DNA of 25,153 nt from a virus, in the IMG/VR virus record IMGVR_UViG_3300005555_000004, positions 1-25,153 of that record; one strand, written 5' to 3'. The position numbers and the translations under genes were made by a program. Below, piece by piece: positions 13,235 to 22,084 of this stretch. The notes beneath the pieces are model-generated. The model ran no database searches, had not been told where the DNA came from, and saw only the letters and a list, made by a program, of their open reading frames with translations. The first letter of the stretch is position 1. Each line of letters begins with the position of its first letter.

Positions 13235-16200
13235 TCTGATCCTCCGCCGTGTTGTTCAGAACATCCATGAAGTCCTGGGCGGACTTGCCGACCAGGCTGT
13301 TGTTCTGTGAGTCCATTTCATGCTGCTTGTCCTTGCTGATCTGGACATCCTTGTTGAATCCCATGTCGGTAGCGAAGTACCTGGAGTGAATCCAGGAGAA
13401 CTTCGTGTCCGCCTCGATGAGCTTCGTGGTGAACTCGTCCCACTGGGACTTCAGGTCAGCGTTAGAAGCTGCGGTCGGATCGTTAGATCCGCCGTAGATC
13501 TTCCGAGTTTCCAGTGCAGTCTGCATCATCTTGCGCTGTTGAAGATAGGTGCGCAGGGTGAAGATGTCAGACCTGATGCCCACGGTGCCGTCAGGGTTGA
13601 CGGCCTTAGACCACAGCTCTGGGTCATCTACAGCATTCTGGAGGTCGAACGCTGTTCGATCGTACTTGCCCTTATCAAGCGAGCTCCACTGCTTCTCCCA
13701 CTGCTCGTTGTAGTAGGGATTCTTGGAGCCATCGGGGAAATACTGCTTGGTCAGGGTGTCTATCATGGACGTCTTCTGATTCTTCAGGTCAGCCGCCCGG
13801 GAGTCATCGAAAGACTTCAGACCACGGTCGAAGAGCTGAGAATACAGGTTGTCCATGTACGAGCGGAACTGCTGCCACCCCCGCGACACCTGAGCCTGAT
13901 CGAATGCCTCACGTGCAGACATCTTCGTTCGGTCCGTCATGTTGGACGCCACGTCCGTAGAGTGCGTCCTCTGGTAGTAGTACGCACCCTGAGAGTAGGC
14001 TCCATCACCTTCAGAGCCAACAACGAGACCGGCATACTCGGGACCCAGCTTCTCAATCAGGTCCTGGTAATGCTTGCTCATCTTCACACTCTCCGCCGTG
14101 GGGCGGAGACCTGTGTTGTTCTTCGACATGGACTGGGTGAACATGTAGAACGAGTCGCCGTACTTGTCATAGAACTTCTCGTCAGCAGTCTTCGGATCAA
14201 GTTTCTGCATCCGGTTGTACTCGTCCCGGAAGTACTGGTACGGATCCTGGGCATTCACCGAGAACGGCAGCCCAAAGGCTGCCGCTGTGCGGAAGATGGT
14301 CCATCGGTCAGCACGGTCCTTCAGCTCACCCCAGGTGGGCTGAGTCTTCCTGAGTCCAGCGTGCCACTTGTAATCCTCGACCTGCATCATGTAGAACAAC
14401 GCTCGTTGCTTAGCATCGCCCATGTCGTCAGTGGAGTCGCCTAGCCTCTTTCCCGTGGTGGGGTTAACAAAGTTGGTCCACGAATCCTGCGGGCCGAAGG
14501 GAAGAACACCCATCTTCTGTGCCCAGTCAGAGAACTTGGGATCCTCCTTGGCGAAGTGGTTGGCTGCGATCTGCACCATAGGCCCTGCCCCTACGGGCAG
14601 TGCCCCATCTCCGGTATTGAGGACGATGTTCAGGCTGGACATGGGAAGTACCAGACTGGCGTCGTGATCAAGACCAGTAGCCTTCTTGAACGCAGCACCA
14701 CCAAGGTAGTCGGGGATCTGGATGAGGATCTTCCGGTCCGAGAACTTGGTGAGCCTGCGCTGACCCGTAGTCGGGTCAGTTGAGTATCCAGCAGCATCGA
14801 CAGGGTTACCGTTTGAGTCAACCGTTAGACCAGCTCTCGCGGGAGCAGAGTACACCTGACCCACGTGGGCCAGGACGTCAGGCTTGTCACTGATGATCCG
14901 AGCCCAGCGGTTCCAGGATTCCTGAGTCGCACCAAAGAATGCTCCGAAGTGACGCATGGCGTACGCCATCTTCGTCTCATGATCCATGGTGAAGGTGTAC
15001 TTCTTGACCTCCTGAAGGGCCTTGCGTCTGGCCACATTCTCAAGCTGAGCACGCTCGGCCTCAGTGATGGCGGTACGGCCCTGGCGCTCAATGATGCTGT
15101 AGCTGTCAGCCAAGTGGTTCTTGTACACCTGACCGAAGAGAGGATTCCTCAGCAGCTTCGTTGCAGGCATCTCAGAGGACAGTCGGTAGAAGCCGCCGAT
15201 AGCCTTGTCCATGAGCTGGGAGATCTCGGACTGACCACTCGCATACGCCCAACGCTCCGCGTTGACCATGGGGCGGGCGGAAACAGGGATAGCCTCAAGC
15301 ATCTCCTTGGTTAGCTTGCCCTGAAGAACGGCCTTCCTAATCTCCTCCATGCCGGGCATGGCGGGGCTGAGCATGTAATCGACTTCGCCGTTGACTCGAC
15401 GAGCAAGCTCCATGTTATCTACATACTTAAGGCCGATCTGATCACGATAGCTACGGCCTTCAGGAGTGCTCCTCATCCAGTTGGCAAGTTCTTGATCAGT
15501 CTTGCCCGTGAGGGCCTGTCGGCCTACAGCCGAGTGCCCGATCTGGTCATTGACATGACGGATCCACGCTTCCATGTGCTCATCTGCACCAGCACTTTCA
15601 GGGGTGATGTTCTCCCACTGCTTGCGCCTCATACGCTTGAGATACCAATCGGCGGAAGATCCCATGAGGTTGGCGAAGTTACGGTCACCAGAAACCAAGT
15701 CCTGGAACAACTCGCCCTGCTTGCCCGCGAAGGCACCAGCAGAGATCTGCCTGCCGATCTTCACATCTCTAGTCTGGGCGCCAGTAGCGACCAGCTTGCT
15801 CATGTCAGCGTGAGTAGCCTTGGTCTTGGCGATCTCATTGGTGACGTCATCAAGGAGCTGCTGAGCGGTCTGGACATCCTGGGGCTTATTGAGTGCCTGG
15901 GCTCGCCTGAGCTCGCTCATGGCTGCCGATTGCTCACGTCCAAGGTTGTCAAGATGTTCAGCGAGAAACGCCTGCTGAGTCCTGGCCGAGGCGACTCGGT
16001 CCGACATTCTAGCCCCGTTGAAGAAGTCTTCCATGGCAACCTTGCCACCCTGGATGGTGCGAGCAGCCATGGCCATGGGGCCGAACCTGGCGACCTGGCC
16101 AAGGAAGTCATCAGCGAGAGCGCGAGGTCCATAGCCGAGTCGGAAGAGCTGAGCGAACTTCCACATGGAGTTGAGTGTGTCAGCAACCCCTACGGTCCTG

Positions 16201-18167
16201 GTCCATGCGTCACCGACGCGAGCCTTTGCCTTCATCCAGTTGGATCCATGCGCCTTGAGTGCATCCTCGAACACGTCGAAGTTCATCAGCGCATGAGAGT
16301 TGGCAAGCTGTGTCTCAAAGATCGGAGACACCAGGGTACGAGAGCCATCAACATCGAAGGAGTTTACCCGGATCTTCATGCCGGGGTTGTTCGGATTGTC
16401 GATCTCGGCAGCGCCATAGCTTCTGCCGTTCTCGGCCGCAGCGACCTGAGCACCCCTGCGCCGGTTGACGTACTCCTTGTACAGGTCGGTAGCAAGCTCA
16501 GGGCTCAGGTGGTCTGCCGGGTCGGGCAGTTTGGCGTTATGCCTGTCCACCATGCCCTGAACGATGTCGTGCTCCATGTCCATCAGCATCTGGCTGCGCT
16601 CATTGATGGGCGTAGCGATGTAGCTGGATACATAAGCATCTCGTCGAGCACGAGAGATACCAGAGTCCTGAAGCGAGGCGTTGAGCTGACGGTAGCCATC
16701 CTCCGCATTGACGTCAATGAAGTGCGTAGGCCTGATGTCGTTATACGAGCGGACCACCTTGATGGGTGCGCCAACACTGGCGTTGTACGCCAGGTTGACG
16801 GTTCCCTTGACGATGCCCAGGCCGGTGACGGGACGGAGCTTGCCATCCGTAGCCTGGAGAGCCCCACGGATCTTGAGTCCGAGCGGAGTGGTGACACTGT
16901 TGAAGTTCATGTTGTCGATAGTGCGCCAAGCTGAAAGCTTGTCGCTGACCACTCGACTCTCGTTCTCCAGCCGCTGGATATAAGCGCTCTCGTCATCAAG
17001 AGCCTGCTTGATCCGCTGACCCCGAAGGCTCATCTTCTCCACGTCGGACAGGCCATCGTAGTAGGCGCCATGAGCAACCTTCTGACGCTCAAGAATCCGG
17101 ACCTGGTCGCCGATCTTGGCATTGCGGATCTCCATGGCGGTCTTGACGCCCTCGTCGCCCATGCCCACTCGAAGGACGTCGGAGATCTCGTCCTTGCTGC
17201 GCGTCTGCGCAAGCAGACGGGCAAGAGGGTCGCCATTAGCCGAGTCCCGAATGGTCGGGAAGTCCCGACGGAGCACTAGGGCGGCGCTGTCGGGGTGAGA
17301 CTTATTGATGACGTCTACGGTGTCCACCATGTTCTGAAAGGTGGATCCATCGAACATCTTGTCCATGGCCTCCTGGCCGGACGGGATTGGCCGTCCGGTG
17401 ATCTTACGAAGACCCTTTCCAAGAAGGCTAGGCTCTGCCGTAATCTCAGCTACGGGCCTGGTGTACTTGGCGGCCTTAAGGGCACCAAGGCCCTTGCCCG
17501 TCAAGACCATGGGATCCGCATACCAGGAGACAGCGAAGTCAGTGGCGCCGGTGACGTACTTGGATGCGCCGGATCCGAAATACTCGTCCGAACGGGTCCT
17601 CGTGCCGAACGGGTCATCGGGTGTCGGCTTGTCGTGATACATGCCCTGACGGGCAAGCGCAGAGTCCTGGGTCATCTGGAGCGGGCTGATGCCCCGCTCC
17701 TTGAGTTCCTTGTTGTTCAGACCAAGTTCCCAGACAGCCTGACCCGGAGAGATGTGGTGAGCATAGTTCCAGTAGTCCTTCATGGCGTCCCACTCGCCAT
17801 CTTCACCTATATAGTCAGGTCGACCATAGGCGATGCTGTGGAGCGCCATGACGCCCGCAGATACGGCGGGAGCGACTGTGGCCGAGTAGAGCTGATAGAT
17901 CTTGGAGCCAACCCACTCGATCGGCTTGAAGATCGGCGAGTCAAGGAACGAGCCGCCCTGCTCATTCTCTGCCCGCTGCTGAGCCAGCGCATTCAACTGC
18001 GACTGGGTCAGCTTGGACTGGGGATTGGACATGTCAACGCCAAGGCTGTTCCAGTAGTCAGCAAGCTGATACTGAACATTCTTGGGGAGCTGGTCAATCG
18101 TGTGGTCACCACTCAGGACACCATCAGAGATGATCTGAAGATCCTTCTGGTTCGTACCTCCAGGCAT
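13218..18167 (-). CDS. Giant (1649-residue) virion protein, probable internal/ejected protein
   Basis: ATG 18167 with GGGAGTGTGAC upstream; the TGA of the preceding gene overlaps this spacer. At 1649 residues it is the largest gene. It is mostly helical and soluble, with a few hydrophobic stretches: PAVSAGVMALHSIAYG (about 100-120), FRLGYGPRALADDFLGQVARFGPMAMAA (about 675-705), and YAMRHFGAFFGATQESWNRWARI (about 1070-1095). A segment about 750-790 (EHLDNLGREQSAAMSELRRA, AQQLLDDVTNEIAKTKA) is coiled coil. I see no tape-measure heptad pattern, protease, hydrolase or MuF signature. The size, the amphipathic patches and the adjacent hydrolase genes recall podovirus internal virion proteins that are ejected with the DNA. 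That reading is inference; a polyvalent minor head protein is the alternative. Confidence 0.75.
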   Translation of the reverse strand: MPGGTNQKDLQIISDGVLSGDHTIDQLPKNVQYQLADYWNSLGVDMSNPQSKLTQSQLNALAQQRAENEQGGSFLDSPIFKPIEWVGSKIYQLYSATVAPAVSAGVMALHSIAYGRPDYIGEDGEWDAMKDYWNYAHHISPGQAVWELGLNNKELKERGISPLQMTQDSALARQGMYHDKPTPDDPFGTRTRSDEYFGSGASKYVTGATDFAVSWYADPMVLTGKGLGALKAAKYTRPVAEITAEPSLLGKGLRKITGRPIPSGQEAMDKMFDGSTFQNMVDTVDVINKSHPDSAALVLRRDFPTIRDSANGDPLARLLAQTRSKDEISDVLRVGMGDEGVKTAMEIRNAKIGDQVRILERQKVAHGAYYDGLSDVEKMSLRGQRIKQALDDESAYIQRLENESRVVSDKLSAWRTIDNMNFNSVTTPLGLKIRGALQATDGKLRPVTGLGIVKGTVNLAYNASVGAPIKVVRSYNDIRPTHFIDVNAEDGYRQLNASLQDSGISRARRDAYVSSYIATPINERSQMLMDMEHDIVQGMVDRHNAKLPDPADHLSPELATDLYKEYVNRRRGAQVAAAENGRSYGAAEIDNPNNPGMKIRVNSFDVDGSRTLVSPIFETQLANSHALMNFDVFEDALKAHGSNWMKAKARVGDAWTRTVGVADTLNSMWKFAQLFRLGYGPRALADDFLGQVARFGPMAMAARTIQGGKVAMEDFFNGARMSDRVASARTQQAFLAEHLDNLGREQSAAMSELRRAQALNKPQDVQTAQQLLDDVTNEIAKTKATHADMSKLVATGAQTRDVKIGRQISAGAFAGKQGELFQDLVSGDRNFANLMGSSADWYLKRMRRKQWENITPESAGADEHMEAWIRHVNDQIGHSAVGRQALTGKTDQELANWMRSTPEGRSYRDQIGLKYVDNMELARRVNGEVDYMLSPAMPGMEEIRKAVLQGKLTKEMLEAIPVSARPMVNAERWAYASGQSEISQLMDKAIGGFYRLSSEMPATKLLRNPLFGQVYKNHLADSYSIIERQGRTAITEAERAQLENVARRKALQEVKKYTFTMDHETKMAYAMRHFGAFFGATQESWNRWARIISDKPDVLAHVGQVYSAPARAGLTVDSNGNPVDAAGYSTDPTTGQRRLTKFSDRKILIQIPDYLGGAAFKKATGLDHDASLVLPMSSLNIVLNTGDGALPVGAGPMVQIAANHFAKEDPKFSDWAQKMGVLPFGPQDSWTNFVNPTTGKRLGDSTDDMGDAKQRALFYMMQVEDYKWHAGLRKTQPTWGELKDRADRWTIFRTAAAFGLPFSVNAQDPYQYFRDEYNRMQKLDPKTADEKFYDKYGDSFYMFTQSMSKNNTGLRPTAESVKMSKHYQDLIEKLGPEYAGLVVGSEGDGAYSQGAYYYQRTHSTDVASNMTDRTKMSAREAFDQAQVSRGWQQFRSYMDNLYSQLFDRGLKSFDDSRAADLKNQKTSMIDTLTKQYFPDGSKNPYYNEQWEKQWSSLDKGKYDRTAFDLQNAVDDPELWSKAVNPDGTVGIRSDIFTLRTYLQQRKMMQTALETRKIYGGSNDPTAASNADLKSQWDEFTTKLIEADTKFSWIHSRYFATDMGFNKDVQISKDKQHEMDSQNNSLVGKSAQDFMDVLNNTAEDQNATGY

Positions 18168-18168
18168 G

Positions 18169-18399
18169 TCACACTCCCAGTTGCTGTATCGGTGTCACCC
18201 CGGAATCGTCGTAGGGACTGATGCCGGTATTCAGGATGCTTTTAGCCATGTCGTTGGCCTGACTCCGGCTGATGCCGGAGCGGGCTATGTCGATGCCAGT
18301 TCGAGGGGCATCCTGAAACGTGAGAGCCAGAGCCCCCATATCGTCAAACCACTGACCACCGTATGTGTAGTCAGGCTGCTCGGTCTCCCAGTCCCTCAT
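18169..18399 (-). CDS. Hypothetical 76-residue protein
   Basis: ATG 18399 overlaps the stop of the previous gene in ATGA, the usual sign of coupled translation; a TTG 42 nt upstream in frame is less likely. The product (MRDWETEQPDYTYGGQWFDDMGALALTFQDAP...) is acidic at its start, then SGISRSQANDMAKSILNTG suggests a helix. It shows no membrane segment or known motif. It is translated just ahead of the giant virion gene, so a role in that protein's assembly is possible but unproven. Confidence 0.68.
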   Translation of the reverse strand: MRDWETEQPDYTYGGQWFDDMGALALTFQDAPRTGIDIARSGISRSQANDMAKSILNTGISPYDDSGVTPIQQLGV

Positions 18400-18824
18400 T
18401 GCATCGACTTCGCTTTCCGCACAATGTTCCTCATGGCCCAAGAGGCTCCTGGCTGGTTAGCCATGAACTCAAGGACAGGCATATAGGGAAGCAGGGACTG
18501 GAGGTCTTCCTGGCTCTGGTCGCCGAGCCCCAGAATGCTGGAGTCTGCACCGGGGCCAGCGTCAGCCCCGTCAGTGACTGGTGTATTCGGGTGCTGAGTT
18601 GGATGATCCAGGCCGACAACATTGTCGGCAGGATTGCCGAACAGGTCAGCGAAGTTCATGCCCTTGACGTTGACGTCCTGCTTGGCCATGGGAGCACCCG
18701 CCTGCTGTGCCTGATAGGCGGCCTGCTCACCATAGCCAGCGTTGGGGAGATCCCTATTCGCCTCGCTAACGGCTTTGTCTGTGCGCTCCGAGAACTTGCC
18801 CGGACCGGGGACCGGAGTACCCAT
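18396..18824 (-). CDS. Hypothetical 142-residue protein
   Basis: ATG 18824 after TTAGGGAGGTTCC. The sequence is low in large hydrophobics for the first 95 residues, with Gly/Pro/Asp/Ala-rich linkers (GTPVPGPGKF, HPTQHPNTPVTDGADAGPGADSS), which suggests a flexible segment. The last 45 residues (EDLQSLLPYMPVLEFMANQPGASWAMRNIVRKAKSMQ) look like a short helical domain. I do not recognise it. The order portal, two small genes, then giant protein suggests a head-associated role such as a minor scaffold or portal partner. Confidence 0.68.
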   Translation of the reverse strand: MGTPVPGPGKFSERTDKAVSEANRDLPNAGYGEQAAYQAQQAGAPMAKQDVNVKGMNFADLFGNPADNVVGLDHPTQHPNTPVTDGADAGPGADSSILGLGDQSQEDLQSLLPYMPVLEFMANQPGASWAMRNIVRKAKSMQ

Positions 18825-18840
18825 GGAACCTCCCTAATAC

Positions 18841-19170
18841 CTATCGGGGCATGTGCTTGTCGGTGCCGCGAGTCAGATTGAACGGCTCGAACTCGCCACC
18901 AACGACAGGGCCATGAGTCTTCCAGTCAGTACCCGGAGTGAGTTCGATGCCCTGGTAGCGGACCTCGCCGATGTTCTCGTCCTGCACGCTGTACGACAAC
19001 TCGGGCGGAGTCATCGCCATCCCCTTAAGGGATTCGAAGACGCCATCGGGAGTGTGGTCTCCAGCGAAGAGCTCGCCCTTGAGTTCGCCCTCGACGGGTG
19101 AGGAAGAATCGACCTGGTGGTATGCGCCATTGCCGGTGATGGAAGCAACGCCATCTGAAGAATAAGTCAT
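18841..19170 (-). CDS. Hypothetical 109-residue protein
   Basis: ATG 19170 with AGGAGGTCAGAC upstream, 18 nt beyond the portal stop. The product (MTYSSDGVASITGNGAYHQVDSS, GELKGELFAGDHTPDGVFESLKG, YSVQDENIGEVRYQGIELTPGTDWKTHG) is acidic and mostly beta or extended, with a basic end (RGTDKHMPR). No cysteines, membrane segment or enzyme motif. Family unknown. It is the first gene after the portal in a coupled run, so a structural or assembly role is the simplest guess. Confidence 0.68.
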   Translation of the reverse strand: MTYSSDGVASITGNGAYHQVDSSSPVEGELKGELFAGDHTPDGVFESLKGMAMTPPELSYSVQDENIGEVRYQGIELTPGTDWKTHGPVVGGEFEPFNLTRGTDKHMPR

Positions 19171-19188
19171 GTCTGACCTCCTGAAGGT

Positions 19189-21000
19189 TTAGCCTATGGG
19201 GCTTTGTCGTCTAGTCTGCACGCTGGCAGTTGCCTTACCGCCTGACGTAAGTCCCGCCAGGAGTCTTTGCATGTCCATCCCGCCCTGCTGCTGTGCCGGG
19301 CCCATGCCGGGCCCTGGAGGAGCTGTGCCAGCGGCTGGCCCCTGAGGGCCACCGCCACCCTGTAGAGCCGCCAGAGGGCTCTGCTGCTCCTCTGTGGGCG
19401 GAGGCGGAGTGAACACCTTCTGCATGGCCTCATGAATAGGCATGCCCTTCTCCCGCAGCTCCATGATCCTGGAGAGGTTAGCCAGGGCCTGTGTCGGATC
19501 TGCTCCGGTCTGCTGAGCCATTGGAAGGATGGCCTGCGCATAACCCATGATTCCCTGCTTAGCGGCGTCGGTAAGCTGCTCTAGATCGATCTGTGCCTGC
19601 ATCTGGACTACATCGATGCCCATGGGAAGCTGTCGCTGGAAGAAGTCGCGGGAGATGAGCTGATCTCCTCGAAGCTGGAGAAGCCCAACGATCGCTCTCG
19701 CAGGATCCTGGCCAGCCGCGAAGCCGTACGTAACATCAACAGTGAAGTCACCATTGATGTCCTTAGATGGGATGTATGTCTCCTCAAAAGGACTCCCCTG
19801 GGAAGTGCCACGGATTGTCTTCTTCTCGTCGGGCCACAACTTCTGGTCCATCTCGAAGCACAGCATCAGCGCTCTGCGGAGCGTCTCTCCGATGACGGTC
19901 TGTCCAGTAGAGATGACAGTGTTGAATCCACCCATCAGGGCTTGTACGCCCTTGCCAGTGATGATGCTGGCGTCCAGGTTTCCGCTACGAACTTCGGGGC
20001 TGCGCGTTCCAACGCGCAGTTCCTGTTCCAGCATGGCACCTTCCTGGAAGGCTGCCTGCGGCACATCAATCCCCACTCGCCTGATCTTGTCAGGATTGTC
20101 GGTCCTGATAATGGCGTCGTCTCCGAAGGTCATCTTCTGGACATCACGCGGTACAGCGAGCGGGGCGCGCACTGTCTTCTCTGTAGCTTCAAGCCCGAGA
20201 AGAGCCATGCGCGACTTGGCGAGCTGAACCCAGATGGCGTCATCGAATGCGCCACGAATCTCGTTATCGTAACCGGGTCGCCTGCCAATGGAAACATAGA
20301 TCTTGCCAAGAGGGTTCGGCATCTGATCGACAAGCTGATTGCCGTGCTGGGGCAGGTACATCACGATCTGCTCGTCGTCCATGTACTTAACGACTTCGAT
20401 CTCCCGCTCAGCCCAGCCAGCCTGGGCTATCTGCCCAGGCCCATTGCTTTGCAGCACGCGGAGCAGGTGAGGGAACTTGGAGACCAGGTGGATGGCCTCT
20501 TCCCGCCACACTTTGGAGAAGCTCTTCAGGCGTCCGAAGAGGTCGAACTCTGGGTACACACCCATCGGGTTCTCGGCGCGGATATGGGGACGCTTCTCCT
20601 CGAAGTCTGCCTCGATCACATACACGGCCATGCCGTACGTGGTGTAGTGATCTGCCAGAGTGACCTGCTTGCCAGCATTCAGGCCGGACGCCTGAATGTA
20701 GTAGTTGGCAACCTTAGTCTTCTTGGATGAGAACTTCTTGGCCTTGTCGGTCGTGGTGATGCCGGTTGAGCAGTTGATGCTGGGCATGGTGCCCATGACT
20801 TCCGCGATGTCGCGGGCGGAAGTGTCAATCAGGTTGGCCACGATCGGCTTGGGCCATGCGTCAGGCATGGATCCAGGGATGACGGTATCAACGTCACCGG
20901 ACCGTACATCGTGCACATCGCGATGCCTTTGGTCACGATCGGCAGCAGCACGGCGAAGGGCTTCTACTTTGCTAAACAGGTTGTCAAGAGAGCTCGCCAT
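19189..21000 (-). CDS. Portal protein
   Basis: 603 residues, ATG 21000 after GAGGAGGTGAC. The start MASSLDNLFSKVEALRRAAADRDQRHRDVHDVRSGDVDTVIPG leads into SMPDAWPKPIVANLIDTSARDIAEVMGTMPSIN, a layout typical of actinophage portals. A long alpha/beta body follows (TTYGMAVYVIEADFEEKRPHIRAENPMGVYPEFD, KIYVSIGRRPGYDNEI), then the crown/stem helices (GVQALMGGFNTVISTGQTVIGETLRRALMLCFEMDQKLWP) and a Gln/Pro/Gly-rich C-terminus after residue about 530. Twelve copies would form the DNA channel at one capsid vertex and dock the terminase. Its distance from the terminase gene is greater than usual because the lysis genes lie between them. Confidence 0.9.
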   Translation of the reverse strand: MASSLDNLFSKVEALRRAAADRDQRHRDVHDVRSGDVDTVIPGSMPDAWPKPIVANLIDTSARDIAEVMGTMPSINCSTGITTTDKAKKFSSKKTKVANYYIQASGLNAGKQVTLADHYTTYGMAVYVIEADFEEKRPHIRAENPMGVYPEFDLFGRLKSFSKVWREEAIHLVSKFPHLLRVLQSNGPGQIAQAGWAEREIEVVKYMDDEQIVMYLPQHGNQLVDQMPNPLGKIYVSIGRRPGYDNEIRGAFDDAIWVQLAKSRMALLGLEATEKTVRAPLAVPRDVQKMTFGDDAIIRTDNPDKIRRVGIDVPQAAFQEGAMLEQELRVGTRSPEVRSGNLDASIITGKGVQALMGGFNTVISTGQTVIGETLRRALMLCFEMDQKLWPDEKKTIRGTSQGSPFEETYIPSKDINGDFTVDVTYGFAAGQDPARAIVGLLQLRGDQLISRDFFQRQLPMGIDVVQMQAQIDLEQLTDAAKQGIMGYAQAILPMAQQTGADPTQALANLSRIMELREKGMPIHEAMQKVFTPPPPTEEQQSPLAALQGGGGPQGPAAGTAPPGPGMGPAQQQGGMDMQRLLAGLTSGGKATASVQTRRQSPIG

Positions 21001-21014
21001 GTCACCTCCTCAGA

Positions 21015-21230
21015 TTAGGACCACAACTCCAGGATGTGGCCGAAGAACCAGACGCTGAACGCTATCCACACAATGCCGAAGATGTTCTTGCCCAGCTTGG
21101 TGCGAGTGAAGAACAACTTGCGCACATTGTCAGTGAACGTGCCATCCCATCGTCGGTTGGCAATAGCGGTCCCTTCGGTGGCGGCGAACGTCACCGTAAG
21201 GGCTACCCATGTCCACGAGTAGGCGTTCAC
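21015..21230 (-). CDS. Small two-helix membrane protein (candidate holin)
   Basis: 71 residues from GTG 21230, sharing GTGA with the endolysin stop. Hydrophobic helices lie at about 7-25 (TWVALTVTFAATEGTAIAN) and 49-70 (NIFGIVWIAFSVWFFGHILEL), separated by a charged loop with NRRWDGTFTDNVRKLFFTRTK. The EGTAIAN...DT.T.NVR element is familiar from actinophage membrane proteins of unknown function. Its size, two helices and overlap with the endolysin gene fit a class II-like holin, which would form membrane lesions that time lysis. The conserved loop is unusual for a plain holin, so another membrane role remains possible. Confidence 0.72.
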   Translation of the reverse strand: MNAYSWTWVALTVTFAATEGTAIANRRWDGTFTDNVRKLFFTRTKLGKNIFGIVWIAFSVWFFGHILELWS

Positions 21231-22084
21231 TTCGGAACCGCTACCTTCAGCATCTTCCAGGTCAGTGGACCTGGAATGCCGTCCGCGTTGCCAGCGAGCT
21301 CAGCATGCTGACGCTGGAACCAGGCCACAGCCTTCTTGTCTGTCGCCGTGAATACCGGGCCAGGACCGAACGTGTAGCCCTTCCAGCCTTCCCGCACCAG
21401 GGCCTTACCCATCGCTGTAATGAGGTTTGATGTGCGGCCGATACGGAAGAACGACGCGCCCGGGAAGGGCGCGTACACCGGAACGGGCTTCGGTGCAGCC
21501 TTGACGAAGTCAGGCCACGAGCCGGGATCCTGGTGGGTATTCTCGGGAACCTGGGAGTGGCCGTACCAGCCACCCTGCGTCTCCCAGACAGCCTCATTGC
21601 GGTGAGGCGTGAAGTCGACAGGCTTGCCCATCGGCCACCCCTCCAGAACGTCCCAGGACTTGACCCAGGCGCTCAGCTCATCCCAGCCCTTGCAGGGCGT
21701 GTCAGTGAGCTTGGCGTACACCTTGCCATCGACTCGGCAGTACGGGAAGAACAGTGCCTCGATCTGGATGACCACCTTGCCCGCACGGTTGGTGCGGGTT
21801 CCACCCGCGAGGTCAACTACAGACTTGCTTCGCGAATCTGCGGGGAAGAACTGGGCGAACCGGCCGGTGAAGGGATCCCAGAGGATATGTGGCGCCACAC
21901 CGGCGCCACTCCCTGAGAAGTAGGCCTTCAGGTTCTCGAATGGAACCAGGTCCTTGGGATCGCTCAGGCTGGCATTCTTGTCCCAGGTGATGTGGGCGAT
22001 GGCCTTGGCCGGATACTGTGAGTCTGTCGGTGCATGGTCTCCGACGTCGCACCTCTCTGCCCCGGGAAGCCAGTAGTCAGTCAC
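21227..22084 (-). CDS. Endolysin: N-acetylmuramoyl-L-alanine amidase with peptidoglycan-binding domain
   Basis: 285 residues from GTG 22084, chosen over an in-frame TTG at 22144 because TTGGAGT lies 6 nt upstream and GTGACTGA overlaps the preceding stop. Residues about 1-200 form an amidase_2/PGRP-like zinc domain: AIAHITWD with His31, GVAPHILWDPFTGRFAQFFPADSRSK, GGTRTNRAGKVVIQIEAL with its conserved Glu, and GHSQVPENTHQDPG with His near 184 as the second metal ligand. The enzyme cuts the bond between MurNAc and L-Ala in the wall. Residues about 215-285 (GRTSNLITAMGKALVREGWKGYT..., DKKAVAWFQRQHA, GIPGPLTWKML) are a peptidoglycan-binding type 1-like domain. No signal peptide, so it needs a holin. 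Confidence 0.88.
   Translation of the reverse strand: MTDYWLPGAERCDVGDHAPTDSQYPAKAIAHITWDKNASLSDPKDLVPFENLKAYFSGSGAGVAPHILWDPFTGRFAQFFPADSRSKSVVDLAGGTRTNRAGKVVIQIEALFFPYCRVDGKVYAKLTDTPCKGWDELSAWVKSWDVLEGWPMGKPVDFTPHRNEAVWETQGGWYGHSQVPENTHQDPGSWPDFVKAAPKPVPVYAPFPGASFFRIGRTSNLITAMGKALVREGWKGYTFGPGPVFTATDKKAVAWFQRQHAELAGNADGIPGPLTWKMLKVAVPK

Noticed and set aside
13320-18221. Long plus-strand open frames opposite the giant virion gene (up to 480 codons)
   Set aside because: They mirror the well-supported minus-strand gene, lack ribosome sites and give compositionally odd, motif-free proteins; they arise from codon bias.
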